From Aureococcus anophagefferens (lineage: Eukaryota > Sar > Pelagophyceae > Pelagomonadales > Pelagomonadaceae): DNA of 64,000 bases. How positions within the stretch are numbered: position 1 is the stretch's first letter; each line of letters begins with the position of its first letter. Below the pieces are notes generated by a model. That model searched no databases. It was not told the origin of the DNA and saw only the letters and a list, made by a program, of their open reading frames with translations. A program made the translations under genes and the position numbers. The stretch is from positions 824,994 through 888,993 of the forward strand of contig NW_008705567.1 in NCBI RefSeq assembly GCF_000186865.1, given 5' to 3'. This document shows, in pieces, positions 61,931 to 64,000 of this stretch.

Positions 61931-64000
61931 ATGCGCGCCCTCACGGAGGAACAGCAAGCCGCGGTGGACTACCGCTTCGACGCGCCCTTGGCCATCGTCG
62001 CGGGCGCGGGCTCGGGGAAGACGGAGACGCTGACGCGGCGCGTCGCGCGCGCCATCTCGTCCGGCGCGCGGCCCGAGGGCGTGCTCGTCCTCACGTTCTC
62101 GAACAAGGCCGCGCGCGAGCTCCGGGGCCGGCTCGCGAAGCACCTCGGCGAGGCCGTCGCGGCGCGCGTCGAGTGCGCGACGTTCCACTCGTTCTGCCTG
62201 CGCCTGCTCCGGCGCTTCGGCCGCGAGGCGGGCCTGGGGCCCGACTTCTCCATCTTCGGGGACGCGGCGCAGCGCGCGCTCGTGAAGCTGTGCTGCGCGG
62301 CGGCCGGCGACGACGACGACGCCGTCGAGCGCGACGCGCGGCAGGTCTGGTCGCTGATCAAGCGCGCCAAGAGCAGCCGGCTGCGCGCGGGCGACTTCGA
62401 CGGCCGCGTCGGCGCCATCTTCCGCGCCTACAGCGCCAAGCTCCGGGAGCAGCGGGCCGTGGACTTCGACGACGTCATCGACGTCGCCGCGGGTTTGCTC
62501 GCGCGCGACGGGCCCTGCCGGTCCTGGGCGCGCGGCCGCTTCGCCCTGGGCTTCGTCGACGAGTTCCAGGACACGTCGGAGCTGCAGCTCGCGCTTTTAG
62601 ATGGTGTCTTCGGCCTGGAACGCACGCCGCTGACCGTCGTCGGCGACGACGACCAGGCGATCTACAGCTGGCGCGACGCCATGGGCGACGCGTTCGGGTC
62701 CTTCGCGCGCCGCTTCCCCGGGGCGACGCTGCTGCGGCTGACGCGCAACTACCGGTCCGGGGGCCACGTCGTCTCCGCGGCGCGGGCCGTCGTCGCGGCG
62801 AACGCCGCGCGCGTCGACAAGGCGCTCTGGACGGCGCGGCCCGACGGCAGCAAGCTCGAGATCCTGCGCGTCGAGGGCGGGCCGGGCGCCGAGGCGCGCG
62901 CGGCGGCGCGGGAGGTCGCAAAGCTCCTGGACGCGGGCGCGAAGCCCCGCGACGTCGCGGTGCTCTGCCGCTCCGCGGCGCCGGCGCTGCGCTGCGCGGA
63001 GAACGCGCTGACGAAGCTCGGCGTGCCGTGCCAGATCGCGGGCTCGAACCGCTTCTTCGAGCGCGCGCCCGTGGCCGCGGCGCTGGCGCACCTGCGGCTC
63101 GTCGCCAACGAGCTCGACGACGACGCCTGCGCGAAGTGCCTCGCCGAGGGCTGCCGGGGCCTGGGCGCCAAGTCCGTCGAGGCGCTGCGGAGGGGCGGCG
63201 GCCCGCTCCTGGGCGCGTGCCGGACGGCCGCCGCGCGGGGGACGCTGGCGCCGCAGCAGACCGCGGCGCTTTGGGTGTTGCTGGCGCGCCTCGACGCGCT
63301 CTACGACGCCGTCGCGTCGCGGGCCGCGTCGGCGTCGCCCGTGCGATCGGCGCTCCGGCTCCTCGACGACGTTTTGGCGCCGCCCGTCGACGGCGGCGAC
63401 GCGAAGAAGCGCGAGGAGCGGCGCACGGCGCGGGACTTACTCGAAGAACTGCGCGGCGTCGCCGGCGAGCGCGAGCGGGAGCTCGAGGCGGCGGCGCCGG
63501 GGCTCGACGCGTTGCGCCACTTCCTCGACACGGCCATGGTCGCGCCCGACGCGTCCGAGGGCGTCGGCGACGCCGTCGGCACCGTGACGCTCTGCACGAT
63601 CCACAAGTCCAAGGGCCTCGAGTGGCCCCACGTGCTGCTCCTGCGGGCGACGGACGGCGTCTTCCCCGCGCGGCTCCGCGACGCCGCGGGCGACGCGGCC
63701 GCGGGCTCGCTCAACGGGTCGCCGAGCCGGCTCCGGCGCCGCGACGAGGCCGCGCACCTCGAGGAGGAGCGGCGCCTGTTCCACGTCGCGATCACGCGCG
63801 CGGAGCGCACCTTCGCGGCGCTCCACGCGACGCGCGAGGCCGACGGCAACGGCGGCGACGCGGGCGCGGGCGCGTCGGCGCAGCGGTCGCCGTTCCTCGA
63901 CCTGCTGCCGAAGGCCGCGGTGTCCGCGCGCGCCGTCGGCGCCGAGGAGGACGAGTTCCCGCGGCACCGGGCTCGGGCGCCGGGGTTCGCGGCGGCGGCG
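61931..64000 (+). CDS. UvrD/PcrA-type superfamily 1 DNA helicase (3' end outside window)
   Basis: Open from the ATG at 61931 to the window edge, 690 codons. Motifs in order: Q-motif-like LTEEQQAAVDY; motif I AGAGSGKTET (about residue 24); Ia LTFSNKAA; motif II VDEFQDTS (DExQ box); motif III GDDDQAIYSWRDA; motif IV LTRNYRS; motif V TIHKSKGLEW; motif VI FHVAITRAER. These are the full set for a 3'-5' SF1A translocase, so the ATPase and helicase core is intact. Bacterial UvrD acts in excision and mismatch repair; eukaryotic homologues include Srs2-like and organelle-directed enzymes. No clear transit peptide is visible at the chosen start. The C-terminal Tudor-like region would lie beyond the window. 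Confidence 0.93.
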   Translation, partial: MRALTEEQQAAVDYRFDAPLAIVAGAGSGKTETLTRRVARAISSGARPEGVLVLTFSNKAARELRGRLAKHLGEAVAARVECATFHSFCLRLLRRFGREAGLGPDFSIFGDAAQRALVKLCCAAAGDDDDAVERDARQVWSLIKRAKSSRLRAGDFDGRVGAIFRAYSAKLREQRAVDFDDVIDVAAGLLARDGPCRSWARGRFALGFVDEFQDTSELQLALLDGVFGLERTPLTVVGDDDQAIYSWRDAMGDAFGSFARRFPGATLLRLTRNYRSGGHVVSAARAVVAANAARVDKALWTARPDGSKLEILRVEGGPGAEARAAAREVAKLLDAGAKPRDVAVLCRSAAPALRCAENALTKLGVPCQIAGSNRFFERAPVAAALAHLRLVANELDDDACAKCLAEGCRGLGAKSVEALRRGGGPLLGACRTAAARGTLAPQQTAALWVLLARLDALYDAVASRAASASPVRSALRLLDDVLAPPVDGGDAKKREERRTARDLLEELRGVAGERERELEAAAPGLDALRHFLDTAMVAPDASEGVGDAVGTVTLCTIHKSKGLEWPHVLLLRATDGVFPARLRDAAGDAAAGSLNGSPSRLRRRDEAAHLEEERRLFHVAITRAERTFAALHATREADGNGGDAGAGASAQRSPFLDLLPKAAVSARAVGAEEDEFPRHRARAPGFAAAA

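Noticed and set aside
1..64000. tRNA, rRNA or bacterial operon features
   Set aside because: No cloverleaf, rRNA-like stretch or ribosome-binding pattern was recognised by eye. A covariance-model scan would be decisive.

Overview
This is a very GC-rich, very gene-dense eukaryotic nuclear window with about 24 genes, mostly arranged as divergent pairs sharing short promoters and convergent pairs ending tens of bases apart. It carries many near-identical introns of about 180-215 nt that behave as inserted elements (introner elements): terminal inverted repeats, 8-bp direct repeats of the target, and exact restoration of the reading frame when removed. From knowledge of introner elements this points strongly to a pelagophyte alga, most probably Aureococcus anophagefferens or a close relative. 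That assignment is inference; no marker gene was compared.

Layout. 1-10.2 kb: an HN1/Jupiter-like gene, a MYND/RING-like/Sel1 protein, a remarkable gene joining an RPA70N-like domain, eight BRCA2-type BRC repeats and a RAD51-like RecA ATPase (with a 220-N assembly gap inside), an RNF10-type ubiquitin ligase, a leucyl/phenylalanyl-tRNA-protein transferase and a RING-H2 protein. 10.4-26.8 kb: one outer-arm dynein heavy chain (gamma/DNAH5-8 type, about 4,649 aa) interrupted by ten introner elements and two ordinary introns. 27.2-29.6 kb: a membrane protein built from tandemly duplicated exon-intron units, a second gap, and an 856-bp inverted-repeat element. 29.8-42.8 kb: secretory-pathway enzymes, an LRR/IQ protein, small and disordered proteins. 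42.9-54.4 kb: a METTL24-like methyltransferase, a Tudor-like protein, a DnaJ protein, an ankyrin protein, a 19-finger C2HC protein and a patatin-like lipase. 54.4-64 kb: an OSCA/TMEM63 channel, a glycosyltransferase-like protein, a hypothetical protein and a UvrD-type helicase running off the end.

The introns are the unifying theme. Two large families (A: ends related to GGGCAGGAAAAG; B: ends CTGTGTGGAAATC or CTGTGCCGAATTC) occur 11 and 10 times, all inside coding sequence. They lie in either orientation, yet always supply the 3' AG themselves. The 5' splice site is the first two bases of the duplicated target, which are GT in some copies and GC in about as many. Reading-frame arithmetic supports GC-AG splicing for these copies, and several ordinary introns also start GCGCG where others start GTGCG. 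A third, 83-nt element with its own inverted repeats may be a new short family.

The strongest novelty candidate besides the introns is the RPA70N-BRC(x8)-RecA fusion at 1918-4909, which would put a RAD51-binding repeat array and a RAD51-like ATPase in one polypeptide. A few frame breaks sit in homopolymers and look like consensus errors rather than biology.
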